Assembly: GCA_902783895.1 (NCBI GenBank)
Contig: CACZST010000010.1
Coordinates: 1 to 44,956 of the forward strand
Length of the DNA stretch: 44,956 nt
Source: an uncultured Erysipelotrichaceae bacterium
Lineage (GTDB): Bacteria > Bacillota_I > Bacilli_A > RF39 > UBA660
Reading direction: 5' to 3'
Part shown: piece after piece, positions 9,170 to 18,311 of the stretch
How positions within the stretch are numbered: position 1 is the first letter of the stretch
How the letters are laid out: every line of letters begins with the position of its first letter
Program-made: the position numbers and the translations under genes
Notes under the pieces: model-generated
Databases searched by the model: none
The model's input: the letters and a program-made list of their open reading frames with translations, nothing else
What the model was told of the DNA's origin: nothing

Positions 9170-10915
9170 TTAATTGTATTCTAATATATCTTCAAACATA
9201 TTTATTATATCTTGATTATCTGGGTTAAGTAAATCTTTTATATTAAAATTTTCTTTTTTATATATAAAAGGTCTTTTTTTATTGTTGAATTCATCTTTTA
9301 TTATTTCCCATTCATCTAATGATGTAGAAATCAAATTATAGTGCTTATTTAATAATTTTTCGATTGTTTCTTCTATATTTATTAATTGTTCATTAAATAT
9401 TTGTGATGTTCTTGAAGTTCGATAAACAAATATTAAATTCTCATCACTTGCGGCTTTTAAGGTTCCATCTAATACAATTGAGGCCGCATCACTGTAATCA
9501 GGATTTAAAATCAATTCATTTAAATCTTCAAGTTTTGGTAATATTTCTTTCATTAATCTTTTATTAAATTTTGACAATGTATTATCTATTCTTATTAGTT
9601 TTATTTGATTTATTTTTTCTAATATTTCTGAATTGTCCGAGTTTGTTTTTTCTGGTGTTTTTGGTTTATCATTTGAAAAATCATCATTAATAGGAAGTGG
9701 AGTAGGTTCAGGTATATATTTTTTTTCTTTATTTACTTGTTTTGTTTCTGTTTCTACGACTTCTGGTTTAGAAGAAAGTTCTTTTTTAGGTATTTCTTGT
9801 TTGATAACTGGCTCTTTTTGTGAAACAATATTATTTAATTCATTGTTTTCTTTACTTGTTCCTAATTTTATTAGTAGAATTTCGAACAATAGTTTGGTAT
9901 TGTTGGTATCTTTCATTTCTAATATGTATTTATTTAGTTCTTCAATATATTTTAGAACTAATGTTCGTGGTATATTTTCTGAAAATTCTTCATAAACAGA
10001 GGTATTTTGAATATTATTTTTAAAATATTCTGGTGCTTCTTTGAAAAGTAGTAAATTTCTTAGGAAATTTATCATTTCTTCGGTAATTTTGATGAAATTC
10101 TTACCAGATTCTTCAAATTTGTCAGTATTTTCTAAAATTTCGTCTATTTTTCCATTAAATATTTCAGAAATTAGTTTACTCATTTGGATTGGGGTAATTG
10201 TTCCATTTATATCATGAATATCATCTATTGTTATTTTTCCGTCTGAGTAAGCTCTTGCTTGATCTAACATTCCAACTGAGTCACGCATTCCACCAGCAGA
10301 TAATCTTGCGATTTCATAAAGAGCATCATTATCAATTTCTATATTTTCTTTTTGGGCAATTTTGCTTAAGTTTTCCACAATTGCTACATCAGAAATTCGT
10401 TTAAAGTCAAATCTTTGGCATCTTGATATTATTGTTTCAGGTATTTTATGAGGATCAGTTGTTGCTAGAACAAAAATTACATGAGCAGGGGGTTCTTCTA
10501 ATGTTTTTAATAAGGCATTAAAGGCACCCGTTGTCAGCATATGTACTTCATCAATAATATATACTTTGTATTTACCTAATGAAGGTACTAAATTAACGTT
10601 ATTTCTTAATTCTCTTATTTCATCAACACCGTTATTTGATGCGGCATCTATCTCAATTATATCGCTATTGTTTTTTTCAGTACAACTTGGACATTGGCCA
10701 CATGGAACACAATTTTCGAGGTTTGAACAATTTACTATTTTACCAAATATTTTAGCAATACTTGTTTTTCCTGTCCCACGAGGTCCAGCAAATAAATAAG
10801 CATGATTTATTTGTTTTTTTTCCACAGAATTTTTTATTATTCTTACTATTGTGTTTTGACCACAAACATCTTCAAGTGTTTTAGGTCTATATTTTCTATA
10901 TAATGCTTGATACAT
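9170..10915 (-). CDS. dnaX: DNA polymerase III gamma/tau subunit
   Basis: DnaX is the ATPase motor of the clamp loader. It has Walker A (GPRGTGKTS, residues 44-52), a four-cysteine zinc module (residues about 63-78), the DEVHML Walker B (near 124) and the SRC motif (SRCQRFDF, near 165). After about residue 370 comes an acidic, proline-rich linker, then a tau-type C-terminal region. An A8 run at codons 397-399 forms an A AAA AAA slippery site. A -1 shift there meets a stop after three codons and would give a gamma-like product of about 402 aa. The gene heads a leftward operon with ebfC, recR, bofA, holB, ricT, the trmN6-like gene and rsmI. Confidence 0.96.
   Translation of the reverse strand: MYQALYRKYRPKTLEDVCGQNTIVRIIKNSVEKKQINHAYLFAGPRGTGKTSIAKIFGKIVNCSNLENCVPCGQCPSCTEKNNSDIIEIDAASNNGVDEIRELRNNVNLVPSLGKYKVYIIDEVHMLTTGAFNALLKTLEEPPAHVIFVLATTDPHKIPETIISRCQRFDFKRISDVAIVENLSKIAQKENIEIDNDALYEIARLSAGGMRDSVGMLDQARAYSDGKITIDDIHDINGTITPIQMSKLISEIFNGKIDEILENTDKFEESGKNFIKITEEMINFLRNLLLFKEAPEYFKNNIQNTSVYEEFSENIPRTLVLKYIEELNKYILEMKDTNNTKLLFEILLIKLGTSKENNELNNIVSQKEPVIKQEIPKKELSSKPEVVETETKQVNKEKKYIPEPTPLPINDDFSNDKPKTPEKTNSDNSEILEKINQIKLIRIDNTLSKFNKRLMKEILPKLEDLNELILNPDYSDAASIVLDGTLKAASDENLIFVYRTSRTSQIFNEQLINIEETIEKLLNKHYNLISTSLDEWEIIKDEFNNKKRPFIYKKENFNIKDLLNPDNQDIINMFEDILEYN
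9719..9726 (-). promoter_or_regulatory. Candidate -1 frameshift (slippage) site in dnaX
   Basis: In-frame GAA AAA AAA TAT contains the heptamer A AAA AAA. In the -1 frame the next codons are ATA TAT ACC TGA, so translation would end at once, just after the ATPase domains. E. coli dnaX uses A AAA AAG in the same place, and Thermus uses transcript slippage on an A-run. No strong downstream stem-loop was seen. Confidence 0.5.
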
Positions 10916-10938
10916 TTTTTATCACCCCATCATTTGTT

Positions 10939-10947
10939 ATTATACCA
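10939..10947 (-). promoter_or_regulatory. Extended -10 promoter of dnaX
   Basis: On the minus strand TGGTATAAT (TGn plus TATAAT) lies 23 nt before the dnaX start, and GGGGTGA serves as the ribosome binding site. No good -35 hexamer is visible. Confidence 0.6.
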
Positions 10948-10981
10948 TATTTGCGCATAAAAAAAGAGGGATATCTTAACA

Positions 10982-11386
10982 TTATTTTCTTTTATTTTTA
11001 AAGAAATCCTTTATAATTTTTCTAGAGTTTTCCACATTTTTTAATTGAATTTTTTCGATATTTTTATAATTTATTTGTTTTTCTTGAGGTGCGGCATAAT
11101 ATATTTTTTTTATTCTAGCTTGTTTTAAAACTTCCATGCACATTGGACAAGGTTCTAGTGTAACATATATTTCGCATTCTGAAAGGTGCCATGTTTTCTT
11201 TTTTTTACATGCTTTTTCCACAGAAATTATTTCTGCATGTCTAGTTATAGAGTGTTTTTTTTCTCTTTCATTATGAGCTTTAGAAATTATTATACCTTTT
11301 TCCACAATTACTGCGCCTATTGGAACATCATCTGTTTTTAAACTTTTTTTAGCTTCTTTTAAAGCTATATCTAGATAGTTATTCAT
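10982..11386 (-). CDS. tadA: tRNA-specific adenosine deaminase TadA
   Basis: TadA deaminates A34 to inosine in tRNA-Arg(ACG), allowing wobble decoding. The zinc site is formed by HAEII (with the catalytic Glu, near residues 50-54) and PCPMCMEVL (near 79-87). IGAVIVEKG matches the substrate-side strand of the family. At 134 aa it is slightly shorter than the Bacillus enzyme (about 161 aa). It lies between SRP RNA and dnaX, the same order as in Bacillus (tadA, scr, dnaX), except that SRP RNA is on the other side of tadA here. Confidence 0.95.
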   Translation of the reverse strand: MNNYLDIALKEAKKSLKTDDVPIGAVIVEKGIIISKAHNEREKKHSITRHAEIISVEKACKKKKTWHLSECEIYVTLEPCPMCMEVLKQARIKKIYYAAPQEKQINYKNIEKIQLKNVENSRKIIKDFFKNKRK

Positions 11387-11401
11387 GTGATCACCTCATA
11401 C

Positions 11402-11480
11402 AAAAAAGGTACACACGCTTGGAGGACCTTAAGGCTGCTATCTTCCGATTCTGACCTGATTCAGTCACAAGAGTTGTACC
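11402..11480 (-). ncRNA. ffs: Signal recognition particle RNA (small 4.5S-like type)
   Basis: This is the RNA scaffold of SRP, which binds Ffh and targets membrane proteins. On the minus strand the conserved domain IV loop is visible as TCAGGTCAGAATCGGAAG followed by AGCAGCC. The ends pair (GGTAC at 11480 with GTACC ending at 11408), and GCGTGTGTACC resembles the 3' arm of known SRP RNAs. At about 73 nt plus a T6 tail (11402-11407) it is the short form without an Alu domain. A good promoter lies just upstream. Confidence 0.92.
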
Positions 11481-11486
11481 AATATA

Positions 11487-11515
11487 AATATATCTTATTT
11501 TACTACAAATTTCAA
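11487..11515 (-). promoter_or_regulatory. Promoter of SRP RNA
   Basis: On the minus strand TTGAAA (11510-11515), a 17-nt spacer and TATATT (11487-11492) stand about 7 nt before the first base of the RNA stem at 11480. Spacing and start position agree well with a housekeeping promoter. Confidence 0.8.
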
Positions 11516-11564
11516 TATAAAAGATATAGTTTTCCACAATTAAATATTATTTTAATTTAAATTT

Positions 11565-11618
11565 CCCAATTTGATACTAATTTTACTTTGAAAATGGCAA
11601 ATTGAAGTAAAAATTGGG
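11565..11618. other. Imperfect long hairpin upstream of SRP RNA
   Basis: TTTTACTT (11581-11588) pairs with AAGTAAAA (11605-11612), and the outer CCCAAT (11565-11570) pairs with ATTGGG (11613-11618), leaving a 10-nt bulge on one side. It lies between the SRP promoter and the parS array, outside any gene. The function is unknown; it could be a protein site or a remnant. Confidence 0.4.
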
Positions 11619-11649
11619 TCTAATTTTCATTTATCATATATTATCCCAA

Positions 11650-11665
11650 TGTTTCACGTGAAACA
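11650..11665. promoter_or_regulatory. parS site 1 (perfect)
   Basis: TGTTTCACGTGAAACA, within a 22-bp perfect palindrome (CAATG...CATTG, 11647-11668). Confidence 0.92.
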
Positions 11666-11758
11666 TTGAGTAAAGTTATACTTATTTATTAGTGATAATG
11701 ATTTTTAGATTTAATTATTTATTAATAAATATTTTATGTTTTTTATATAGTGTTCTTA

Positions 11759-11774
11759 TGTTTCACGTGAAACA
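11759..11774. promoter_or_regulatory. parS site 2 (perfect)
   Basis: TGTTTCACGTGAAACA, within a 24-bp perfect palindrome (CTTATG...CATAAG, 11755-11778). Confidence 0.92.
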
Positions 11775-11883
11775 TAAGATGTATTAAATAGTAAAATTTT
11801 TATTCATATTTGTTTAACCATTAAAAAATAAATATATCTTATATATTTATTAACATTAAATAAAATTTATAATTATGTTATAA

Positions 11884-11899
11884 TGTTTCACGTGAAACA
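11884..11899. promoter_or_regulatory. parS site 3 (perfect)
   Basis: TGTTTCACGTGAAACA. It is followed by TATGAATAA, which looks like a decayed DnaA box at the same spacing as in later units. Confidence 0.92.
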
Positions 11900-11985
11900 T
11901 AGAGTACTATGAATAAATCATTGTTTATTAAGCAAAAAGTATTTTATTGTATTTTTTTATTATAAAAATTTTATTCTCCGATTAA

Positions 11986-12001
11986 TGTTTCACGTGAAAC
12001 A
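11986..12001. promoter_or_regulatory. parS site 4 (perfect)
   Basis: TGTTTCACGTGAAACA, with a perfect DnaA box 8 bp downstream (12010-12018). Confidence 0.92.
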
Positions 12002-12009
12002 TAGAGTGC

Positions 12010-12018
12010 TGTGGATAA
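12010..12018 (-). promoter_or_regulatory. DnaA box paired with parS site 4
   Basis: TGTGGATAA is the reverse complement of the consensus box TTATCCACA, a perfect match. Confidence 0.8.
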
Positions 12019-12094
12019 TCAAATGTTTGTTATTTAGTTTATAAAATTTAATATATAAAAATGTATCTTATTTTTATTTTTTTACTTCGATTAA

Positions 12095-12110
12095 TGTTTC
12101 ACGTGAAACA
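12095..12110. promoter_or_regulatory. parS site 5 (perfect)
   Basis: TGTTTCACGTGAAACA, with a perfect DnaA box 7 bp downstream and a second, one-mismatch box (TGTGGATTA) at 12137-12145. Confidence 0.92.
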
Positions 12111-12117
12111 TAAGTAC

Positions 12118-12126
12118 TGTGGATAA
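12118..12126 (-). promoter_or_regulatory. DnaA box paired with parS site 5
   Basis: TGTGGATAA, perfect reverse-orientation DnaA box. Confidence 0.8.
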
Positions 12127-12232
12127 AATTGTAATTTGTGGATTAATTTTTTTTATTATTTTTAAAAAGAACTAAAAATTGATTAGTATAATTGTATAAT
12201 ATTTATAAATTTATGATAGATTCCTCGTTTAA

Positions 12233-12248
12233 TGTTTCACGTGAAACC
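12233..12248. promoter_or_regulatory. parS site 6 (one change)
   Basis: TGTTTCACGTGAAACC differs from the others only in the last base; the CACGTG core is intact. No DnaA box follows. Confidence 0.85.
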
Positions 12249-12394
12249 TTAGATAATCTTTTTATTAAATTACTATTAGTGCATATTTATATTTTTTTAT
12301 AAATAGAATAGTTAAATTGTATTTCTATTTTAGATAATACTTTTTTTGGTTATTGTATATTTACTTTTTTTTAATTTAATAACTTTTATAATGA

Positions 12395-12410
12395 TGTTTC
12401 ACGTGAAACA
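12395..12410. promoter_or_regulatory. parS site 7 (perfect)
   Basis: TGTTTCACGTGAAACA, with a perfect DnaA box 8 bp downstream. Confidence 0.92.
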
Positions 12411-12418
12411 TAGGATAC

Positions 12419-12427
12419 TGTGGATAA
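12419..12427 (-). promoter_or_regulatory. DnaA box paired with parS site 7
   Basis: TGTGGATAA, perfect reverse-orientation DnaA box. Confidence 0.8.
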
Positions 12428-12506
12428 AATATAATTTGCGAATCATTTGTTTTACTTATAATTTTTTTATTTCGATACCTTCATTTAAAATACGTATTTA
12501 TGGCTA

Positions 12507-12522
12507 TGTTTCACGTGAAACA
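12507..12522. promoter_or_regulatory. parS site 8 (perfect)
   Basis: TGTTTCACGTGAAACA, with a perfect DnaA box 7 bp downstream. Confidence 0.92.
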
Positions 12523-12529
12523 TAAGTAC

Positions 12530-12538
12530 TGTGGATAA
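12530..12538 (-). promoter_or_regulatory. DnaA box paired with parS site 8
   Basis: TGTGGATAA, perfect reverse-orientation DnaA box. Confidence 0.8.
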
Positions 12539-12573
12539 AACTATAATTGTTATTAAACACTTATTTCTTATGA

Positions 12574-12589
12574 TGTTTCATGTGAAACA
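12574..12589. promoter_or_regulatory. parS site 9 (one change in core)
   Basis: TGTTTCATGTGAAACA has CATGTG in place of the CACGTG core, so it may bind more weakly. Confidence 0.8.
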
Positions 12590-12632
12590 TAGGATATATT
12601 TATATTGATATTTGTATTTATATTTTATAAAA

Positions 12633-12660
12633 AAACAATGTTTCACGTGAAACATTGTTT
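12633..12660 (-). terminator. parS site 10, also the gyrA terminator hairpin
   Basis: A perfect 28-bp palindrome (AAACAATG-TTTCACGTGAAA-CATTGTTT) has the parS 16-mer at 12639-12654 as its centre. It starts 6 bp past the gyrA stop codon, and on the minus strand it runs straight into a T-tract. The RNA would fold into a long stem followed by U residues, so one sequence appears to serve as both centromere site and intrinsic terminator. Confidence 0.8.
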
Positions 12661-12666
12661 ATATTT

Positions 12667-15126
12667 CTATTCAGTTGTAGTTGTTTCTTCTGGTTGCTCT
12701 TCAGTTACTTCTTTTTCTAATAGGGCAACTGTACTTACTTTTTGATTATCTTTAAGGTTAATTAATTTAACACCTTGGGCAACTCTTCCTGTTGTAGATA
12801 CTTGTTCTACTGATAATCTAATAACTATACCATTATTAGTTATAATCATTAAATCTTCGTCACCTTTTACTAATTTGAATGATACTATATTTCCATTTTT
12901 CTCTGTTACATTAAGGGCTTTTACACCTTTGCTACCTCTATGAGTCATTCTGTATTCATTTACATCTGTACGTTTTCCGTAACCATTACTTGTTGCAACA
13001 AGTATTTCTTGATTTTCTAAGGCAATTTCACAGCCTACACAGATATTATCGTCAGTTAATTCAATACCTTTAACTCCTGATGCAGTTCTTCCCATAACTC
13101 TTATTTCATTTTCGTTAAATCTTATCATTCTTCCATTAGAAGAGGCTATAATAATTTCATTATCTCCAGTTGTCTTTTTAACTGATATTAATTGATCGTT
13201 TTCTTTTAATGATATTGCTATTTTTCCACTACTTCTAATATTTTCAAATTCAGATATTGCTGTTCTTTTAATTAAACCCTTTTGTGTACAAAATACAATA
13301 AATTGATTTTCTTCATTTTTATCGATTTTTAACATTGCTGTTACTTCTTCACCTTTTTCAAAAGGAAGTAGGTTAACTATTGGTATGCCTTTTGATTGTC
13401 TATTGAATTGAGGAATTTCATATCCTTTTATTCTATAGGCTTTTCCCTTATTAGTAAAGAACATTAGATAATCATGTGTTGTTATTGGGATTAATTTTTC
13501 TACGAAATCTTCTTCATTAGTACTCATTCCTTTTATTCCAACACCACCACGATTTTGTGTTTTGTATGTTTCGCTTGTTATACGTTTGATATAACCCTTA
13601 TTAGTTAGTGTTACAACGATGTTTTCTACAGGTATGAGTGATTCATCCTCTATATAATCAATCGCTGTCATATCTATGTTTGTACGTCTCTCATCGGCAT
13701 ATTTATTTTTAATTTCTAGCATTTCTGTCTTAATTATATCTAATACTTTTTGTTCAGATGCTAGTATTTCTTTATACATTTTTATTTTTTCTAATAAATC
13801 ATTTAATTCTGATTCGATCTTATCTCTTTCTAAGCCTGTTAAACGACGTAATTTTAATTCTAAGATTGCTTCTGCTTGAATTTCGCTTAATTTATATTTT
13901 TCAATTAATTTTTCTTTAGCTATTGTGTCAGTTTTGGCTTCTTTGATAATTTTAATGAAATCATCAATATTATCTAAGGCTATTTTATAACCTTCCAAAA
14001 TATGAACACGTTTTTCTGCTTTATCTAATTCAAATTTAGTTCTTCTTATGATTACTTCTTTTTGATAATCAACGTATTTTGAAATAATGTCTTTAAGTCC
14101 AAGGGTTCTTGGAGTTTTATTGTCTATCATTAATAGGATAATTCCATAAGTTGTTTGAAATTGAGTATGTTTATATAAGTTATTTAATACAACTTGTGGA
14201 TTTGCGTCCTTTTTAAGTGTGATGGTTATTTTGATACCATCTTTTAAATCTGTATGATAATCTGCGATTCCATCTATTACTTTTGTGTGTACAAGTTCAG
14301 CAACTTTATTTTTCAAATCTGATGTATTAACACCATAAGGAACTTCATCGATTACAATATAATGACGACCATTTTTTTCTTCAATTGTTGCTTTACTTCT
14401 TATTGTTATTGTCCCACGACCGGTTTCATAAGCTTTTTTGATTCCACTATTTCCAAGGATTGATGCTCCTGTTGGAAAATCTGGTCCTTTGATATAATTC
14501 ATTAAACCTTCAGTATCAATTTCTGGATTATCAATATAAGCGATACATCCATCTATTACTTCGCCTAGGTTATGTGGGGGAATATTTGTGGCCATTCCAA
14601 CTGCAATACCCATAGTTCCATTAACTAATATATTAGGAAATCTAGAAGGTAATATAGCTGGTTCTTTTTCTGATTCATCGAAGTTTGGAACAAAATCAAC
14701 TGTGTTTTTATTTATATCCCTTAATAATTCTAAAGATATTTTTGCTAATCTTGATTCGGTATAACGCATGGCTGCTGCGCCATATCCTTCAATATTACCA
14801 AAGTTTCCGTGGCCATCTACAAGCATGTATCTATAACTAAAATCTTGCGCCATACGAACCATGGCTTCATATATACTTGAATCACCATGAGGGTGATATT
14901 TACCCATAACATCTCCAACTATACGAGCACTTTTTTTATGGGGTTTATCTGGTGTGTAACCAGATTCATACATTGAATATAAAATACGTCTATGTACGGG
15001 TTTTAAACCATCTCTTAAATCGGGAAGGGCACGAGAGGCAATAACACTCATGGAATATTCAATGAATGAGCTTTCAACTTCATTTACAATATTATTTTCT
15101 TGTAATCTATCTCTTGTATGATCCAT
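12667..15126 (-). CDS. gyrA: DNA gyrase subunit A
   Basis: GyrA is the breakage-reunion subunit of gyrase, which puts negative supercoils into DNA. It has the winged-helix region ([15 protein letters not shown], residues about 34-48), the catalytic tyrosine in [10 protein letters not shown] (near 121) and six C-terminal beta-pinwheel blades. The GyrA box, needed for DNA wrapping, reads QNRGGVG (near residue 525), a variant of the QRRGGRG consensus. The tail is acidic and threonine-rich. The length of 819 aa is normal. It lies 10 nt after gyrB and ends in the terminator formed by parS site 10. Confidence 0.98.
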   Translation of the reverse strand: MDHTRDRLQENNIVNEVESSFIEYSMSVIASRALPDLRDGLKPVHRRILYSMYESGYTPDKPHKKSARIVGDVMGKYHPHGDSSIYEAMVRMAQDFSYRYMLVDGHGNFGNIEGYGAAAMRYTESRLAKISLELLRDINKNTVDFVPNFDESEKEPAILPSRFPNILVNGTMGIAVGMATNIPPHNLGEVIDGCIAYIDNPEIDTEGLMNYIKGPDFPTGASILGNSGIKKAYETGRGTITIRSKATIEEKNGRHYIVIDEVPYGVNTSDLKNKVAELVHTKVIDGIADYHTDLKDGIKITITLKKDANPQVVLNNLYKHTQFQTTYGIILLMIDNKTPRTLGLKDIISKYVDYQKEVIIRRTKFELDKAEKRVHILEGYKIALDNIDDFIKIIKEAKTDTIAKEKLIEKYKLSEIQAEAILELKLRRLTGLERDKIESELNDLLEKIKMYKEILASEQKVLDIIKTEMLEIKNKYADERRTNIDMTAIDYIEDESLIPVENIVVTLTNKGYIKRITSETYKTQNRGGVGIKGMSTNEEDFVEKLIPITTHDYLMFFTNKGKAYRIKGYEIPQFNRQSKGIPIVNLLPFEKGEEVTAMLKIDKNEENQFIVFCTQKGLIKRTAISEFENIRSSGKIAISLKENDQLISVKKTTGDNEIIIASSNGRMIRFNENEIRVMGRTASGVKGIELTDDNICVGCEIALENQEILVATSNGYGKRTDVNEYRMTHRGSKGVKALNVTEKNGNIVSFKLVKGDEDLMIITNNGIVIRLSVEQVSTTGRVAQGVKLINLKDNQKVSTVALLEKEVTEEQPEETTTTE

Positions 15127-15136
15127 TTGTTACCTC

Positions 15137-17062
15137 CTAAATGTCTAAGTTTTCCGCAAATGCGGCGTTTTCTTCAATAAATTTACGTCTTGGTTCTACT
15201 TCTTCACCCATTAACTTAGCAAAAGCTTCATCAGCTTTCATAATATCATCAACTGTGATTTTTCTTAATATTCTTGTATTTATATCCATTGTGGTTTCAT
15301 TAAGTTCTTCAGCATCCATTTCACCTAAACCTTTCATACGCATTAAATCATATTTTGTATTAGGATTTAGGGAAGCTAAATAGGCATCTCTTTCTTCTTC
15401 ATTTAAAACATATTTTATTGTTTTTCCATGCTTTATACAGAAAAGTGGTGGTTGAGCGGCATATACATGTCCTGCTTCAACAATAGGGCGGAAGAAACGA
15501 TAGAATAGGGTAAGTAATAATACTCTAATGTGTGAACCATCTACATCGGCATCGGTCATAATTATTATTTTGTTATATCTTAGTTTCTTTAAATCAAATT
15601 CTTGACCAATTCCTGTACCAAATGCGGTTATAATTGTTCTTATTTCTTCATTTGATAAAGCTCTATCTAATCTTGCTTTTTCAACATTTAATATTTTACC
15701 TCTTAATGGTAAGATTGCTTGAGTCATAGAGTCACGACCTTTGATGGCAGATCCACCAGCCGAATCTCCCTCGACAAGGAATATTTCACATTTCGAAGGG
15801 TCTTTATCCTTACAATCTACGAGTTTTCCACCAAAATTAATAACGTCTAAATCGCTCTTTCTTCTTGTAAGTTCTCGAGCTTTTTTAGCAGCTACTCTGG
15901 CACGAGCAGCTGTCATATTTTTTTCAACAATAACTTTTGCTTCATCTGGATGTTCAAGTAAATATCTTTCAAATCCTTCAGCAAATACTTTATCAGCTAA
16001 TTTTCTTACTTCGGAATTTCCAAGTCTTCCTTTTGTTTGACCTTCAAATTGTGGGTTAGGGTGTTTACAGGAAATAATCATTGTTAGTCCTTCTTTAACA
16101 TCGTCTCCACTTAATGAGTCGTCTTTTTCTTTTAATAATCCATTTTTTCTTGCGTAATTATTAATTACTCTTGTTAAGGCACGTCTTACTCCTTCTTCGT
16201 GTGTTCCACCGTCGTGAGTGTTTATGTTATTAACAAAAGAATAAATATTACTTGTATATCCGGTATTATATTGCATTGCAACTTCAAAGAATACACCTTC
16301 GTCTTCACCTTCTAGGTGAATTATATCATTTTGAATAGGTGTTTTATTTTTATTTAAATATTTTACATATTCACTTATTCCACCTTCATAATGGAATGTT
16401 TCACCGGTTGTATCTTCTTCATCACGGTCATCTCTTAGAGTAATTTTTAAGCCTTTATTTAAGAAAGCTAATTCCCTTACTCTTTCTTTTAATATTGAAT
16501 AATCATATATATCAGTATCAAATATTTCTGGATCTGGTTTAAATGTGACTGATGTTCCTGTTCTATTTGGATCACATTCACCTATAATCATTAATTTTTG
16601 TTCTATTTTTCCGCCGTCTTTAAATTTGGCTTCATAAATATTTCCACCATTATATACTTTAACGGTTGTCCATTTTGATAGGGCATTTACTACTGATGCT
16701 CCAACTCCGTGAAGACCACCAGATACTTTATATCCACCGCCACCAAATTTTCCACCAGCATGTAAAACAGTATAGACAGTTTCTACTGTGGATAATCCTG
16801 TTTTTGGGTGAACACCAACTGGTATTCCACGACCATTATCTCTTACAGTAATGGAATTTCCTTTATTGATTATAATTTCAATTGTGTTACAGTAACCGGC
16901 AAGAGCTTCATCAATACTATTATCAACAATTTCCCATACTAGGTGATGAAGTCCTTTGACATCTGTTGTTCCTATATACATTCCTGGACGTTTTCTTACT
17001 GCTTCTAATCCTTCCAATACTTGAATATCGGATACATCATAGTGTTCATTATTTTCGGCCAT
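15137..17062 (-). CDS. gyrB: DNA gyrase subunit B
   Basis: GyrB supplies the ATPase of gyrase. The GHKL ATP site is visible as [13 protein letters not shown] (near residues 43-55), DNGRGIPVG, and the lid [19 protein letters not shown]. The Toprim metal-binding domain shows EGDSAGGSA (near 430) and [10 protein letters not shown] (near 510). The length of 641 aa is normal. Its start overlaps the recF stop by one base (TAATG), which indicates coupled translation of recF-gyrB-gyrA. A perfect DnaA-box sequence (TGTGGATAA) lies inside the gene at 16787-16795, perhaps by chance. Confidence 0.98.
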   Translation of the reverse strand: MAENNEHYDVSDIQVLEGLEAVRKRPGMYIGTTDVKGLHHLVWEIVDNSIDEALAGYCNTIEIIINKGNSITVRDNGRGIPVGVHPKTGLSTVETVYTVLHAGGKFGGGGYKVSGGLHGVGASVVNALSKWTTVKVYNGGNIYEAKFKDGGKIEQKLMIIGECDPNRTGTSVTFKPDPEIFDTDIYDYSILKERVRELAFLNKGLKITLRDDRDEEDTTGETFHYEGGISEYVKYLNKNKTPIQNDIIHLEGEDEGVFFEVAMQYNTGYTSNIYSFVNNINTHDGGTHEEGVRRALTRVINNYARKNGLLKEKDDSLSGDDVKEGLTMIISCKHPNPQFEGQTKGRLGNSEVRKLADKVFAEGFERYLLEHPDEAKVIVEKNMTAARARVAAKKARELTRRKSDLDVINFGGKLVDCKDKDPSKCEIFLVEGDSAGGSAIKGRDSMTQAILPLRGKILNVEKARLDRALSNEEIRTIITAFGTGIGQEFDLKKLRYNKIIIMTDADVDGSHIRVLLLTLFYRFFRPIVEAGHVYAAQPPLFCIKHGKTIKYVLNEEERDAYLASLNPNTKYDLMRMKGLGEMDAEELNETTMDINTRILRKITVDDIMKADEAFAKLMGEEVEPRRKFIEENAAFAENLDI

Positions 17063-18177
17063 TATGCCACCTCGTTTTCTAATATTTTTCCTTTATCAAT
17101 GTGTATTAGGTTAGCATTTTCAAGTAATTGTTTATTTATTGTTTTTAAATCTGTTGTTGTTATTATTACCTGCATTTTATCATCTATATGTTTTAATAGA
17201 TTATTCTTTTTAATATTGTCTAAATCACTAAATACATCATCAAGCAGAATAATTGGATTTTGTTTTTTATAATCTTTGAATATTTCTATTTCAGATAGTT
17301 TTAAGGCGATTACAGCTACTTTTTGCTGGCCCTGAGAGCCAAATTCTCTTAAGTCGTCTTCTTCAATGTTAAAACTAAAATCGTCTCTGTGTGGGCCTGA
17401 AATTGTAGTTTTTAAGATAACTTCTTTTTCATAGTTTTCTTTAAATCTTTTTTCTAAAGTAGCTTTAATATCATTTTTATCAAATGAATCAATCCCACCA
17501 GATGGTTTATATTTTAAATTAAAACCTGGAATTTGTGTAATATCTTCAAATATTTTGGAAATATATTCATTTAATTTTTCCACAAAGGTATGTCGCATTT
17601 GAATTAGGAAAACGCTTTTGTTAATTAAGTAATCAGTTAGAATTTGGAAATAATTTTGATCAACTATTTCATTATTATTTATTTTTTTTAAATAATCATT
17701 ACGCATTTTTAATAGTTTATTAAAGTCACTTAAAGCACTATAATAATTGGCGGAAAGTTGACTTATTTCCAAATTTAAGTATTTACGTCTTCCAGCTGGA
17801 CCACCTTTAATCAAATCTAAATCTTCAGAAGAAAAAATTATAACATTTGTTTTTGCGATATAAGAGGCAATTGTTTTAACATTCTCACCATCAATTTTTG
17901 CCTTTTTAACGCTTTTTCCTATAGAAAGTTCAAGATTATAAGATAAATCGGTTAGTATAGTTCCTTTTAGTACAGCCTTACTTTCATTTGTTTTAATTAA
18001 ATTATCATCAATATAAGCACGGTGAGATTTTGTTTGGGCAAGAACATAAATACTTTCTAAAAGATTTGTCTTTCCTTGCCCATTATTGCCGTATATTATA
18101 TTGACTTTAGGGGTAAATTCGATGTCAAAAAAAGAATAATTACGAAAATTTTGTAGTTCTAAGTGTTTGATGTGCAT
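17062..18177 (-). CDS. recF: DNA repair and replication protein RecF
   Basis: RecF is an ABC-type ATPase that acts with RecO and RecR to start RecA loading at gaps. It has Walker A ([13 protein letters not shown], residues about 31-43), the ABC signature ([16 protein letters not shown]) and Walker B ([12 protein letters not shown]) in the C-terminal third. The length of 371 aa is normal. The gene that normally precedes it (rlbA/yaaA, S4 domain) is absent; comK is there instead. A leftward promoter and the comK terminator lie in the gap upstream. Confidence 0.97.
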   Translation of the reverse strand: MHIKHLELQNFRNYSFFDIEFTPKVNIIYGNNGQGKTNLLESIYVLAQTKSHRAYIDDNLIKTNESKAVLKGTILTDLSYNLELSIGKSVKKAKIDGENVKTIASYIAKTNVIIFSSEDLDLIKGGPAGRRKYLNLEISQLSANYYSALSDFNKLLKMRNDYLKKINNNEIVDQNYFQILTDYLINKSVFLIQMRHTFVEKLNEYISKIFEDITQIPGFNLKYKPSGGIDSFDKNDIKATLEKRFKENYEKEVILKTTISGPHRDDFSFNIEEDDLREFGSQGQQKVAVIALKLSEIEIFKDYKKQNPIILLDDVFSDLDNIKKNNLLKHIDDKMQVIITTTDLKTINKQLLENANLIHIDKGKILENEVA

Positions 18178-18251
18178 AAAATACCTCTTTTCGTTTTTTT
18201 TACTCTTCTTTGCGATTATTCCCTTTTTATGTACTCCTATACCTATATATA

Positions 18252-18260
18252 ATTATATCA
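18252..18260 (-). promoter_or_regulatory. Extended -10 promoter of recF-gyrB-gyrA
   Basis: On the minus strand TGATATAAT lies about 75 nt before the recF start. No good -35 is visible. This long 5' leader holds no obvious structure. Confidence 0.55.
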
Positions 18261-18280
18261 TAAAATGGGCCTTATTTATA

Positions 18281-18310
18281 GAAAAAATAAGCTTTTTTTT
18301 GCTTATTTTT
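18281..18310 (-). terminator. Probable comK terminator
   Basis: A perfect 10-bp stem (AAAAATAAGC / GCTTATTTTT) with an 8-nt loop ends in T residues on the minus strand. It begins one base past the comK stop and separates comK from recF. Confidence 0.65.
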
Positions 18311-18311
18311 A

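Larger units (their letters stand above)
11647..12660. repeat. Array of ten parS sites with interspersed DnaA boxes (intergenic, gyrA to SRP RNA)
   Basis: This non-coding kilobase holds ten copies of the 16-bp parS palindrome TGTTTCACGTGAAACA (eight perfect, two with one change) separated by 49-146 bp. Four copies are followed, 7-8 bp downstream, by a perfect DnaA box in reverse orientation (TGTGGATAA). Flanks of several units share a degenerate frame (TTAATG before, TAAGTACTG after), so the array seems to come from duplication followed by decay that spared the parS core. By homology to ParB-parS systems this is the chromosome's centromere, here packed beside the origin. The DnaA boxes add a possible initiator-titration role. 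No protein-coding gene is seen in it. Confidence 0.9.

Noticed and set aside
11647-12660. Regular repeats resembling a CRISPR array
   Set aside because: The repeat unit is a 16-bp palindrome identical to parS, spacers vary from 49 to 146 bp and are related to each other, and no cas genes are present.
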